Shown here: piece by piece, positions 27,958 to 36,675 of the stretch | Numbering within the stretch: position 1 is the stretch's first letter | Layout: each line of letters begins with the position of its first letter | Assembly (NCBI GenBank): GCA_963741845.1 | Contig: CAVUJV010000017.1 | Coordinates: 62,001 to 126,000, forward strand | DNA length: 64,000 nucleotides | Reading direction: 5' to 3' | Source: Roseiarcus sp963741845 | Lineage (GTDB): Bacteria > Pseudomonadota > Alphaproteobacteria > Rhizobiales > Beijerinckiaceae | Position numbers and translations under genes: made by a program | The notes under the pieces: generated by a model | Told to the model about the DNA's origin: nothing | Seen by the model: only the letters and a program-made list of their open reading frames with translations | Database searches by the model: none

Positions 27958-28107
27958 TTGCATTACATAGTGCAGTATATTCATATGCACTTATAGATGC
28001 AATACGGATTTTGAGATAGCTGCTATGAAAAATTCGAGTGGGGTAGCGCTTTGCGCACGGACTTGCATTACATGGGCACGTGAATTAAATTGCACTTCGT
28101 AGTGCAA
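27958..28107. promoter_or_regulatory. Divergent promoter region with TGCA-type inverted repeats (TetR operators)
   Basis: Between the adaptor gene and the TetR gene, an A+T-rich stretch carries a perfect inverted repeat TTGCAC-N6-GTGCAA at 28090-28107. Related TGCA-spaced half-sites occur at about 27958-27975 (TTGCA...TGCAG) and 27985-28003 (ATGCAC...GATGCAAT), and TTGCATTACAT recurs near 28063. They lie just upstream of both start codons, where a TetR dimer could block both promoters. Binding is inferred. Confidence 0.55.
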
Positions 28108-28119
28108 TAAGGGGCCTCT

Positions 28120-28786
28120 GTGATGGAGCTTCGAAAAAATACGAATGCGGTGGTCCCGAAGGTTCCACGCGGCGGATCGCGGGAAGCCATCGTCGAGGCC
28201 GCGTCGCATCTGTTCCTGGAACGCGGCTTCGGTCTGGTGAGCATGGACGAACTCGCCGAGGCTGCTGGCGTCGCCAGGCGGACGCTCTATAACCAGTTCA
28301 CAAGCAAGGAGGAGATCTTCCGGGAGATGCTTCTCAGGGTGTCGGGACACCTCGAGGACGTGTTTCCGCCCGGCGTTGAAACCCAAGGCGATGTCGAGGA
28401 GGTGCTGCGTCTGGTCGCGCGCATGATTCTGGAGCTTCACGGGCGCCCGGAATACCTCGGGTTCCTGCGAATGGTGGTTGCCAACTTCCGTCAGTTTCCG
28501 TGGATCGCGGAGGAGTTCGCCGCCGTGATGGACCCCCAGACCGAGCGCCTTGCGCGCTATATCGCGCATTTGACGGCGATGGGCATCCTTGAATGTCACA
28601 ATCCGACGTTGGCGGCACACCAGTTCATGGGGATCCTCAACGAGTTCTCCCTGTGGCCTTGGATGATGGGTCGCGAGCGCCTGGCGGTTCCCGCCGAAGA
28701 AGTTGTTGAAGAGAACTCTTCGGATATTCCTTCGAAATTACCGCCGCCCGGGGTCGAAGGAACTCGTTCACGACGATGCCGCGTAA
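28120..28786 (+). pseudogene. TetR-family regulator of the efflux pump, one frameshift
   Basis: GTG at 28120 or ATG at 28123. The TetR DNA-binding domain is clear: REAIVEAASHLFLERGFGLV SMDELAEAAGVARRTLYNQF TSKEEIFREML. The ligand domain includes PEYLGFLRMVVANFRQFPWI AEEF and LEC.NPTLAAHQFMGILNEF. Near 28715 the natural frame shifts by one: TLRIFLRNYRRPGSKELVHD DAA then TAA at 28784-28786. The uncorrected frame instead runs on into an IS21 remnant to 29061, producing a false TetR-IstA fusion. It is divergent from the efflux genes, and the usual role would be their repression. Confidence 0.85.
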
Positions 28787-28841
28787 ATCCAACCGAATCG
28801 CCGCTCCTGCGGGCCCGTCACATGTGTTTCGCGATCTCGAA

Positions 28842-29046
28842 GAACACCGTTTTCGATTGGCGGCACTATCTGGCGGTCCTGCAACGCAAGCCTGGAGCCG
28901 TGCGCAATGGCGCGCCATTCACCGAACTCCCGCTCGCCTTCCGAACTCTGCAGCAGCGCATGCTCAAGACGCCAGGCGGCGACCGCGAGATGGTCGAGAT
29001 TCTGGCTCTCGTCCTCCAGCATGACGAGCAGGCCGTGCTCACTGTT
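28842..29046 (+). pseudogene. Internal fragment of an IS21 istA gene
   Basis: About 205 bases nearly identical to positions 59990-60190 of the IS21 istA in this window: TVFDWRHYLAVLQRKPGAVR, FRTLQQRMLKTPGGDREMVE and ILALVLQHDEQAVLTV. There is no start, no catalytic core and no IS end. It shows that a second IS21 copy once occupied this spot and was mostly deleted. Confidence 0.75.
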
Positions 29047-29108
29047 GCGTCACATCGCTGAGAATGACCGGCGCGCCCGCGAGATGACGCGGCCCAACGC
29101 GCGGTTGC

Positions 29109-30169
29109 TAGAGCGTTTGGATTTTGGCTTGAATCGTGATGGGGATTCCCAAATCGCCGAAGTTCTGATTCAACCTGCGGGCTGGGCGGAGGCCAGCAGG
29201 GATGCCGAAGCCATATTCGCAGGACTTGCGCGATCGGGTCATCGACGCGGTGCTGAAAGGGGAGATGAGCCGTCGCGCGGCTGCGCGGCGGTACGAGGTC
29301 AGCGAATCGATTGCCGTCAAGTGGCTCGAACGCTTTGAGCGGAGTGGCTCGCGCGAACTGGTCGGGCATGGCGGCCATCGGCCATCCGCGCTCATGCCAC
29401 ATCGGGATTTTCTGGAGGCGGCGCGAGCTGGGAAGCCGGATATTACGCTTCAGGGTCTTTGCGATCGGTTGTTGTTCGAGCGCGGGATCAAAGCCGACGC
29501 CTCGATGATGAGCCGCTTCTTTCGCCGGATTGGCGTCACGTTTAAAAAAAGACCCTCGTGGCGAGCGAGCAGGACCGTCCGGACGTAAAACGCCATCGCC
29601 TACGCTGGCGGCACTATCAGGGCCTGATCGATCCCAGGCGTCTGGTCTTTATCGACGAGACCTGGACGAAAACCAACATGACCCGTCTGCGCGGCTGGGC
29701 GCCAAAAGGGCAGCGGCTGGTCGACAAGGTCCCTCACGGGCACTGGAAGACCGCGACTTTCCTCGCCGCCCTGCGCAACGATCGCATCGAGGCGCCCTGC
29801 CTGTTCAACGGACCCATCAACGGCGAGCGCTTTCTCGCCTACGTCCAGCAGTTCCTGGTTTCGACCCTCAAACCAGGCGACGTCGTCATCCTCGACAATC
29901 TCGGCTCTCACAAAGGAAAGGCCATCCGGCAGGCGATCCGGGCCGTCGGCGCCCGCCTGGTGTTCCTGCCGAAGTACTCACCCGACCTCAATCCGATCGA
30001 GCAGGTCTTCGCCAAGTTCAAAACCCTGCTTCGGAAAGCCGGCGCCCGAACATACGACGCTGTCGCCGACGCCACCGCCGCCGCCATCCTCTCTCAGTAC
30101 GCACCGCAAGAATGCGCCGCATACGTCAGGAACGCAGGATATGCGTAAATCCAATGGCAAGCCGCTCTA
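29109..30169 (+). mobile_element. IS630-family insertion sequence (intact ends, TA target duplication)
   Basis: The ends are CTAGAGCG (29108-29115) and its inverted form CGCTCTAG (30163-30170), and the TA dinucleotides at 29109-29110 and 30168-30169 match the TA target duplication of IS630 elements. The right end next to the transposase stop contains AATCCAA...GCTCTAG, mirroring the left-end GAGCGTTTGGATT. About 1,060 bases with a single two-frame transposase. It inserted beside the istA remnant. Confidence 0.75.
29202..30148 (+). CDS. IS630 transposase made by -1 frameshift at an A7 run
   Basis: Frame 1 (29202-29588) has the helix-turn-helix N-terminus (MPKPYSQDLRDRVIDAVLKG, SRRAAARRYEVSESIAVKWL). 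Frame 2 (to 30148) has the DDE catalytic part: RRLVFIDETWTKTNM, PGDVVILDNLGSHKGKAIRQ, LPKYSPDLNPIEQVFAKFK. The two frames meet at TTTAAAAAAAG (near 29550); a -1 slip on this run gives TFKKKTLVASEQ, joining them exactly. Several IS630 elements are known or proposed to use this mechanism. The two parts together make about 315 residues, normal for the family. Confidence 0.85.
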
Positions 30170-30326
30170 GCCGGGGCCTTTAGCGCCGCCACGCAGCCTC
30201 GACCGTCACCGAGCTAAAACCGCCAAAAGCGAGAACCGATCGTCTTCCAAAGCGGACGCGGCTCGCACTCATCGTCGGCGCAATTATAGCGCGTCACGCG
30301 CTCGGCGCCGCGGCGCGCGCGAGGCG

Positions 30327-30399
30327 GGCAGCCTGGCCGAGTTGGCGGACGCGAGCGAAGTGGTGATCCTGTGCCTTCCGTCGTCGGCGGATGTCGACC
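30327..30399 (+). pseudogene. Fragment of a 3-hydroxyisobutyrate dehydrogenase-like gene
   Basis: Read in one frame, this stretch gives GSLAELADASEVVILCLPSS ADVD, the NAD-binding loop of the 3-hydroxyisobutyrate dehydrogenase/6-phosphogluconate dehydrogenase family. No start or remaining domains are visible, and IS110 sequence follows at once. A short remnant of a lost gene. Confidence 0.4.
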
Positions 30400-30729
30400 A
30401 TCGACCGAGGCGAGCGTCACGTCTGTGCGGTCGTCCGTGTGCCTTCGATCGAGGAGGAGGACGCGCGCCGTCCGCACCGCGAGCGCCAGCGTTTCGGCCG
30501 CGGGCTCACCGGCCACATCAACCGGATCAAGGGGCTTCTCTTCACTCAGGGCATTCGGGGGATTGAGCCGAAGCGGCGGCTGACCAAAATCGACTTCTCC
30601 ACGCTGAGGACCGCGGAAGGGCGCCCGCTGCCGGATGCGGCGCGAACTGGAGCGGGAATATGCACGCCTCGAGCTGATCCAGAATGCATGGCGCGCTCTC
30701 GTCGTCGAAACGGTTGGTGCGAATTCTAG
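30391..30729 (+). pseudogene. Fragment of an IS110-family transposase
   Basis: The plus-strand frame reads RHVCAVVRVPSIEEEDARRP, HRERQRFGRGLTGHINRIKG and LLFTQGIRGIEPKRRLTKID. This corresponds to the middle of the intact IS110 transposase at 43.2-44.4 kb (VCAMVKAPTPKQEDSRRLCR, HVNRVKGLLFSQGVSGYEP). The N-terminal DEDD part and the C-terminal Tnp20 domain are missing. Confidence 0.65.
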
Positions 30730-31221
30730 GCGCGATTGTTGAGCCCGCGGCCGACCTCGTGGCGATCGGCGTTGCCGACCTCCTTCATCGCCGCGGAGTA
30801 AGCGCGAAGCCCGTCGGTCACCATCCTCCGCGGTCGGCTGTACTTCTTCATGATGCGAGAAACTTCACCGCCGCTTCGCAGTGACGACCAATTCCAAGAC
30901 CTCGCCTTCATGGTCGACAGCGCGCCAGAGATAGCAGAGCTTTCCGTTGACCTTCACAAAAACTTCATCCAAACGCCAGCGCCACTGAGGATAGCCGCGC
31001 ATGTGCGCGACCCGCTTCTTGCGGATCTCGGCGGCGAACATCGGGCCAAACCGGTTCCACCAAAACCGGACGGTCTCATAGCTGATGTCGATCCCGCGCT
31101 CGGCCAGGAGATCCTCGACGTTGCGCAGCGACAGCGGGTATCTCACGTACATCATCACGACAAGACGGATGACCTCCGGCGAGCTGTTGAAATATCGGAA
31201 CGGATTGCTCATCGCGGACAC
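30726..31221 (-). pseudogene. IS6-family transposase, frameshifted and truncated
   Basis: From 31221: NPFRYFNSSPEVIRLVVMMY, RYPLSLRNVEDLLAERGIDI, SYETVRFWWNRFGPMFAAEI, QWRWRLDEVFVKVNGKLCYL, which is the zinc-finger, helix-turn-helix and first catalytic Asp (LDEVFVK) of IS6/IS26-like transposases. A shift near 30890 leads to GGEVSRIMKKYSRPRRMVTD and AAMKEVGNADRHEVGRGLNN. The final catalytic region is missing. The element cuts the end off the DUF3489 gene. Confidence 0.75.
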
Positions 31222-31239
31222 CTACCACGACCCCGGCAT

Positions 31240-31774
31240 CCGCGCGCATTTGGTCTGACACTGCCGCCCGCGCTGTATGCGGCAGCCAGCCGGTGTTCGC
31301 GACAAGCTCGGCGAGGGTCACGCCATCGATACCCTGCAGCAGTTCGATGACCCCGGCGATCTTGGTTCCGCGACGCGGAACCTTTGGGGTCGAGGCTGCT
31401 CCGTCACTCGCACGATCAAGGAATGTGGCTGGAGCTGAACCGGGTTCAGGCTTCGGATCGACGGAGACCATCAAATGGTGTGCGCGCCGTTCCGCCTCGC
31501 CCTGGGAGGGCGGAGTCTCGTCAACCGCAATCGCCTTTACGCCTGCCGCGGTCAGCTTGAGCGCAAAAGTGTGCCCTGTCTCCTCGTCGCGCCGCCAAAT
31601 AGGCGCTCCCCCCTTAGCCCTTATCTCCTTCACGATCCCGGCTTCAAGAAGCTTGACTACTGCCTTTTGGGCCTGGCCGAGCTTCGGACCTGTCGGCGGA
31701 ACCAGGCAATGATCATCGCGCTGCGACGCAGCGCTCAGCAGCACAAGTTGCGTGTCGTTGAATTTGATGGACAT
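31240..31774 (-). pseudogene. DUF3489 protein, 3' end replaced by an IS6 element
   Basis: The ATG at 31774 starts MSIKFNDTQLVLLSAASQRD; the linker VPRRGTKIAGVIELLQ leads into the DUF3489 core GVTLAELVANTGWLPHTARA AVSDQMRADAG, where the similarity ends at the IS6 junction near 31240. DUF3489 proteins are small, carry a helix-turn-helix-like fold and are common in Rhizobiales. The last part of the domain is absent, so the product is probably inactive. Confidence 0.75.
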
Positions 31775-31973
31775 GTTCGACCCTTCGCGTTTCGAGCGCC
31801 GGCCAATCCCGGCCCCTCACCGACGCGAGCCCCGGATCATAGCGATCATCGGGGCGAAGGGTTGTTCCGCAGCGCCTCAGCACATGCGGACGTCCACACA
31901 CATGTTTTTCCGACCGAAAGCCAGTCCTTTCTTGGAGCGCAAATGCAAACATTCTTATCTCGTGTCGATATGC

Positions 31974-32486
31974 CTAACCCGGCTCGCCACGAGTCGGCTC
32001 GCCAACTCCTTCCGCGGCGAGTTCGTGCGTCTCTCCGACCTCGGTTGCGTAGTTCGCTTGATCGCGTAACCCACGACTGGCGAGCAGCATTTCGATCAAG
32101 AACGCGACGAGTGCGCCCATTGTGAAAAGCAGAGCCAAACCAAAGGCCACGAATAAGGACATGCCGGGCCGATCTCGAAGCGTACCGACGAACAGAAGCA
32201 ACGCCGCACAAGACGTTGCGACTCCACCTAGCGTCCCCATCATCACGGCGGCGTCCAGCACGTGGGACCGTCGTCGGAGGTAGGCCAGCCTCCGCCGTAG
32301 TTTGCGTCTATCGATTGCTCCATCTGCTTCTAATTGCTCAGCCAGCGCGTCGACGCGATCGGCCACACGTGCCAAGCGTGTCGAAAGGACGCTGAGAAGA
32401 GACGCAATTCCGGAAAGAAGGAAGACCGGCGTGAGTGCGACCTGGATGACGTGCGCAACGCTTTCGACTGTGTCTAGGCCGAGCAT
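31974..32486 (-). CDS. DUF2721 membrane protein
   Basis: 170 residues. The first membrane segment and the family signature are VIQVALTPVFLLSGIASLLS VLSTRLARVADR, followed by a charged helical stretch (RKLRRRLAYLRRRSHVLDAA) and two more spans (GGVATSCAALLLFVGTLRDR, LFVAFGLALLFTMGALVAF). This three-span arrangement with the TRLARVxDR motif defines DUF2721, of unknown function. Single gene; the flanking regions hold no partner. Confidence 0.85.
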   Translation of the reverse strand: MLGLDTVESVAHVIQVALTPVFLLSGIASLLSVLSTRLARVADRVDALAEQLEADGAIDRRKLRRRLAYLRRRSHVLDAAVMMGTLGGVATSCAALLLFVGTLRDRPGMSLFVAFGLALLFTMGALVAFLIEMLLASRGLRDQANYATEVGETHELAAEGVGEPTRGEPG

Positions 32487-32849
32487 TCGTCTGTACCCGT
32501 ACGTGCCGATTGATTGTTAGTAGAAAAGGGCGTTCGCCCAAAGCGCCCGGCGAGAGTTTAGAGGAGACATCTCAGTATTCTTTTAGCGCGCGTTGGCGTC
32601 GTCGTACCAGACGACCGCGATCCATCTCTGTTGGGTTTTTGCACCTCAGCCTTTGCCGAAAAGGGACTCGTAGACCAAACCGACAACAAGCAAAGTGGAC
32701 AACGCGGCGATCGGGCGCTCCGTCGTCGGCCAAACAGCTTTGACAATCTCTTAAGGCTTTCATAGCCTCACGTTGCGTAGGTTCAGTTTCGAGGATTGTG
32801 TTGAGCACGCTGTCTTGTCGGAACAGAGCTAAGCGATGAGGAACATCCA
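32487..32849. other. Intergenic region, nothing recognised
   Basis: 363 bases between the DUF2721 gene and the small hypothetical gene at 32850. Only short overlapping frames and no visible hairpin or repeat. It should contain the divergent promoters of both neighbours. Confidence 0.3.
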
Positions 32850-33230
32850 ATGCAGGATTTGTTTCAAAACTATGTTAGCGATCTGATCAAGCTCCGCGAT
32901 TCGTTTCACGGCGAGCTTGAAGCCACTGCGGAAGAGCTGTCCAAGGCAATGTCCCTCTACGCTGGTCGCAGTGAGGCGGCGCTGGCATCGTTCATGGAGA
33001 AAGTTGCGACTCGTGGCGTGGAACTCGAAGCGGCGGCGGCGGTGAGGCTCAATCAGATTCGCGGTCTTCCGGCAAACGCCGGTCTCTCAGACGATGACAA
33101 CGGAGCGGTCGCGCGTACGCCAACAAATGCGGATAAGTTGAGAATCCAACCGCGGCAGAGCAAGCGGTTGCGGACGGTCTGCAAGTCGAAAGCGAGGGGG
33201 ATCGCAAGCCGCCGCCAGTCCGCTCGATAG
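32850..33230 (+). CDS. Small helical hypothetical protein
   Basis: 126 residues from the ATG at 32850. The first 75 residues are strongly helical (MQDLFQNYVSDLIKLRDSFH, ELEATAEELSKAMSLYAGRS, EAALASFMEKVATRGVELEA) and the C-terminus is Arg/Lys-rich and possibly frame-shifted. The pattern recalls phasin-like or coiled-coil proteins, but no signature allows a name. Confidence 0.45.
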   Translation: MQDLFQNYVSDLIKLRDSFHGELEATAEELSKAMSLYAGRSEAALASFMEKVATRGVELEAAAAVRLNQIRGLPANAGLSDDDNGAVARTPTNADKLRIQPRQSKRLRTVCKSKARGIASRRQSAR

Positions 33231-33814
33231 CGCTTGTTAAGTCAGGGCAGGTTCAATCAGAGCCGGCCGCCTGAAGCAACTCGGGACTTGCCGGCCGCTT
33301 TAGACACGAAGACCCGCGCAATCACCCCCTCACCGCCTCGCAACGCGGATGATCACGTCGCCAAGCGGACTAGTAACGTCGTGCGCTACGAGCCGACTGT
33401 CCTCCCGGAAACACCGACGTGAGCCAGCGCGCCAAGGCCATCGATCGAGCGTCTGGACGCGATGCTCCATACTCCATGCCAAGCATGGCACAGGACATTT
33501 GCGAGCGAGGCGTATGAAGCCCCTTATTTTCAACTGAGACACTACCCAACCGCTCGCCCACTTGCCACAGCGCCACCCGCTCCGGGTCCGGCGAGCCTGT
33601 CAGCGGCGGCCCTTAACACACGAGAAGCGCACACCTGCTCGGCCCCTAGTGGTCAAAATCAAACGTAAGAGTCCGGGGCGCCTTCCGCAATTTCAAGGAG
33701 TTCTCCGGCTTGCAAGGGGTTCGAAGCGTTTGATTTTATCCACTAGCCCGGCGATACTCGCTCTGGCAATGGATCGATGTGAGGATCGAAGGGACGCGCC
33801 CTGTCTGTGCGCGC
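33231..33814. other. Gene-poor stretch with no recognised remnant
   Basis: About 580 bases. Several short frames on both strands overlap each other, none with a recognisable domain. Likely decayed DNA between a small gene and the cold-shock gene. Confidence 0.3.
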
Positions 33815-34042
33815 TCAGTGGCGCGCCTGCATTCCAGAAGCGCCGAGATGCTCTGCGCACGATCTGCCGATCTTCGCATCGTACACAACTTCGAAGCGGA
33901 GTTGCTGGCCTTGATTCAGGGTGGCCATTCCTGCGCGTTCGACGGCGCATATGCTGACTAGCACGTCAACTCCACCGTCATTGGGCTTGATGAAACCATA
34001 GCCCTTCCGCATGTCGAACCAGCAGACGGTTCCAATTGTCAT
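33815..34042 (-). CDS. Cold-shock-domain protein (CspA family)
   Basis: 75 residues: MTIGTVCWFDMRKGYGFIKP then NDGGVDVLVSICAVERAGMA and LNQGQQLRFEVVYDAKIGRS. The RNP1-like motif KGYGFIKP is intact; the RNP2 position (VFVHxSA in the family) reads VLVSICA, so one aromatic/His contact is altered. These proteins bind single-stranded RNA or DNA. A second, truncated cold-shock gene lies at 42695. Confidence 0.85.
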   Translation of the reverse strand: MTIGTVCWFDMRKGYGFIKPNDGGVDVLVSICAVERAGMATLNQGQQLRFEVVYDAKIGRSCAEHLGASGMQARH

Positions 34043-34269
34043 AGCGCCCTCCGACGAATGTAGCGTCCTCCCAGAAGGGAGACTAGCGCGAATGAAGCCC
34101 GTGCGCCATGCGGCATGATGGCTCGACTGAGCGCGCCGGCGGCCAGCTCGCTTTGGCCTGTATGCACGGCCTCGTAATAAACCCCGCCGGGACCGTTAGA
34201 TTAACCGGGGTGGGAGTGGGTTATTAAGGCGTTTCGCCGCACGGGGGGCTCTCTTCATGGAGGGCGTCG
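34043..34269. other. Intergenic region before the ISKra4 remnant
   Basis: 227 bases. The promoter of the cold-shock gene should be at its left end (minus strand). Around 34200 a run AACCGGGGTGGGAGTGGG may belong to the left end of the ISKra4 element; the inverted partner is not visible because the element is truncated. Confidence 0.3.
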
Positions 34270-34641
34270 ATGCGGTGGAAAATAGTGTTGGAGGGCACGG
34301 ACGAGTTTGGGTCGGCCCATCGTTCGGAATTGACGATCAACAAAGATCTGGAGCGCGTATCAGCTGGCGAGATCGGTTTCTCGGTCGAGGATGGCAAGAT
34401 CATCATGGCTCATCTCCAGCAGGTGGTCGTCAGCCAGCAATGCGATGCCTACGTTTTCGCGAGCCGGTTCTGTACCGATCGTGAGGGCTTCCGACGGATC
34501 AAGGATTATAGCAGGCGCAAGATCCGGACGGTGTTCGGCTGTGTCGAGGTTAGAAATCCGCGGATCCTGAACTGCCAGCGCTGCCTGCCTCATTTTTGCG
34601 CCGCCTGGACAATCCTGCGCGATATCTGCCCGGATTGTTGA
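34270..34641 (+). pseudogene. N-terminal remnant of an ISKra4-type transposase
   Basis: The ATG at 34270 opens MRWKIVLEGTDEFGSAHRSE, LTINKDLERVSAGEIGFSVE, DGKIIMAHLQQVVVSQQCDA and KIRTVFGCVEVRNPRILNCQ, the conserved opening of ISKra4 transposases. The catalytic core is absent. It pairs in type, but not in position, with the C-terminal remnant at 19616-19876. Confidence 0.7.
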
Positions 34642-34926
34642 TCTGAAGCGGTTCGCGGTGGACCTCGCCTGATGCAGACGCGATCGCTTGCGATGTGGTT
34701 GGATTGGCGATCATCGAGCATCTGGCATGGGACGCGCTCGCGATGCGTAGTATGCTGGGCCAACTGCCGCTTTTGAATGGTTGAGTCAGGACCAGAGACA
34801 AGCTTCCTGACGTTCTCATCTCAAGTCAGCGGTTTCCTTTTGCGGCGTCGTATTCATGTCGCGCATCGTTAAGCGTTCGATTGCGCGATCCATCAAGACC
34901 AGTGCCCCGCGCGGGCGTGAGGGCGC

Positions 34927-35115
34927 GACGTCGCCGCTTCCGCGCTGGATACCCCGCAGCTCTGCCAGTCTGTCGAGAAGCCTCCGTCGGGGCCTCAGTG
35001 GCTGCATAAAATCAAGCTCGACGGCTTTCGGATGGCCGCGCGCATCGACCAGCCGAAAAACGTGCCTGGAGACAGCGCGGCGAGCAAGCGGCCGCACGGC
35101 TACCAGGACCTCTGA
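34927..35115 (+). pseudogene. Fragment of an ATP-dependent DNA ligase (LigD-like)
   Basis: The plus strand reads DVAASALDTPQLCQSVEKPP, SGPQWLHKIKLDGFRMAARI and DQPKNVPGDSAASKRPHGYQ to a TGA at 35115. WLHKIKLDGFRMAAR is the ligase motif I region (family form WLHEIKLDGYRM) with the nucleotide-accepting lysine. There is no start and the rest of the nucleotidyltransferase and OB domains are lost. Confidence 0.6.
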
Positions 35116-35435
35116 GACAGGGGATTCCGGCACCTGTTGCCCGGCCAATCGATGGCTTGGTGCGCCTCCCGAATACGATGCCCATTGAGCCCTTTCCTTG
35201 CCGAATTCGCCGCATTCCCCGATGGGAAGCATGACGCCAAGTCGACGCGTTGAGCTACGTCTCAGCGTATAGCGCGAGGGTCATCTCTGAGGCTCGTCGC
35301 TGGGGCGGTTGAGGCCGCCGCCCGCTACGGTCCAGATCGTCCCGCCCAAATCGCGCGATCAAGGGCTCTACGAACGGCGACGATTGCGCCAAGACAAAGC
35401 CTGGTTGGCGCAGCGACGTTCACGAGAGGGGTGGA
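35116..35435. other. Remnant stretch between ligase and IS3 scraps
   Basis: About 320 bases without a recognisable gene; only overlapping short frames. Confidence 0.3.
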
Positions 35436-35541
35436 AGGTCCTCGGCGACATCCGCGAGGGTTTCGTAGGCAATTGGATAGACGGCTTCGACCTTGAAGGT
35501 CCTCATGAAGCTCTCGGCCTTGGCGTTGTCGTACGCAGCTG
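35436..35541 (-). pseudogene. C-terminal scrap of an IS3-family transposase
   Basis: The minus strand reads YDNAKAESFMRTFKVEAVYP then IAYETLADVAED. The YDNAxAESFxxTxKxE motif, with its catalytic Glu, and the following ETxADV are the integrase-core end of IS3-group OrfB. Nothing else of the element remains. It sits just upstream of the ABC operon. Confidence 0.6.
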
Positions 35542-35714
35542 TCTACGGCGCGAGGGCGGATCCAAGTGATTGACTGACATATCTGACCATATAGTATGAC
35601 AACTAGCTTTTGCCGCTAGCGGGCTGCCACTAGAGGTACCGGTGGTCTTGCCCCAGTCCGGCAGAAATGGAAGCCTTCCGTAAGGGGGCGGAAATCGAAT
35701 GAGGGAGGAAAGTC

Positions 35715-36659
35715 GTGGCGATGTCATTGAAGCTGTTGGGAGGGTTCGCGCTTCTGACCACCATCGCTCTGAGCGCTGCGCCAGCCACCGCGGCAGGGCC
35801 GAGCATCTGCGTGGTTCACAATAACGCCGATCACCCCTCGATCACCGCGCTGGTCAAGGGCATGAACGACGAAGGCGCCATCTACGGGGCCAGGATCACC
35901 TACTTCGATCCCGCGCTCAATCCGGTCAAACAGGTGTCGATGATCGAGGACTGCATTTCCCGCAAGCCCGACGTCATCGTCGTCAACGCGGTCGATCCGG
36001 CGGCGGTGGTGCCCGCGCTCAGGAAGGCCAGCGAGGCCCGCATTCCAGTGCTGATGCAGAACGCCGACACGACCCCCGAGGGGCACGCCTATACCAAAGC
36101 CTTTATCGGCAGCCAGTCGTATGATCAAGGCTATGCCGTTGGTCAGATGATCGTCAAAGCGCTGGGTGGTAAAGGCAATATCGTCGTCATCACCGGCAAG
36201 ACCGGCCAGACTGACACCGTCAACCGGACCGCAGGCATGCAGGCGGCGTTCAAGGACGCCAAGTCCAGCATCGACGTTCTGGCAGTACAGCCCGCAGACT
36301 GGAGCAAAGACAAAGCCCTTACCGTTATGCAGGACCTGCTGACCCGTTTCCCCAAGATCGATGCGGTCTTCGGCCAGGATGACCCGATGGCGCTGGGTGC
36401 GCTAGAGGCCATCAAAGCACAGGGCCGCGAGAAGGAAATCAAGGTCTTTGGCGTCAACGGCAACAAGGAAGCCTGTCAGGCGATCAAGGCCGGCGACATG
36501 TATGGCACCGCCCTCCAGCTGAGCTATCTGGTCGGAGTTTATACCGTGCGCGCCGCCTATGATTTGACGCAGAAACGCCTCGTGCCGTCCACGATCCTGG
36601 CGCCGACAGCGCCGGTGACTCCGGAAACGGTCGATACTTGGATGAGCCAGTGCTGGTAA
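35715..36659 (+). CDS. Ribose-type ABC importer substrate-binding protein
   Basis: 314 residues. GTG at 35715 has GGGAGGAA upstream. The signal peptide ends LSAAPATAA. The mature protein is a Peripla_BP_4/RbsB-type fold: PSICVVHNNADHPSITALVK GMNDEG, DCISRKPDVIVVNAVDPAAV VPALRKASEA, TGKTGQTDTVNRTAGMQAAF, AVFGQDDPMALGALEAIKAQ. Two lobes bind a ligand in the periplasm and deliver it to the two permeases and the ATPase that follow in the operon. The ligand cannot be read from sequence; the nitrilase in the operon hints at an amide- or nitrile-containing compound. Confidence 0.9.
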   Translation: MAMSLKLLGGFALLTTIALSAAPATAAGPSICVVHNNADHPSITALVKGMNDEGAIYGARITYFDPALNPVKQVSMIEDCISRKPDVIVVNAVDPAAVVPALRKASEARIPVLMQNADTTPEGHAYTKAFIGSQSYDQGYAVGQMIVKALGGKGNIVVITGKTGQTDTVNRTAGMQAAFKDAKSSIDVLAVQPADWSKDKALTVMQDLLTRFPKIDAVFGQDDPMALGALEAIKAQGREKEIKVFGVNGNKEACQAIKAGDMYGTALQLSYLVGVYTVRAAYDLTQKRLVPSTILAPTAPVTPETVDTWMSQCW

Positions 36660-36675
36660 CCCACCGACTCGATCA

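Noticed and set aside
28120..29061. A natural TetR-IstA fusion protein.
   Set aside because: One base shift near 28715 restores the normal TetR C-terminus ending at 28786; the fusion comes from the shift.
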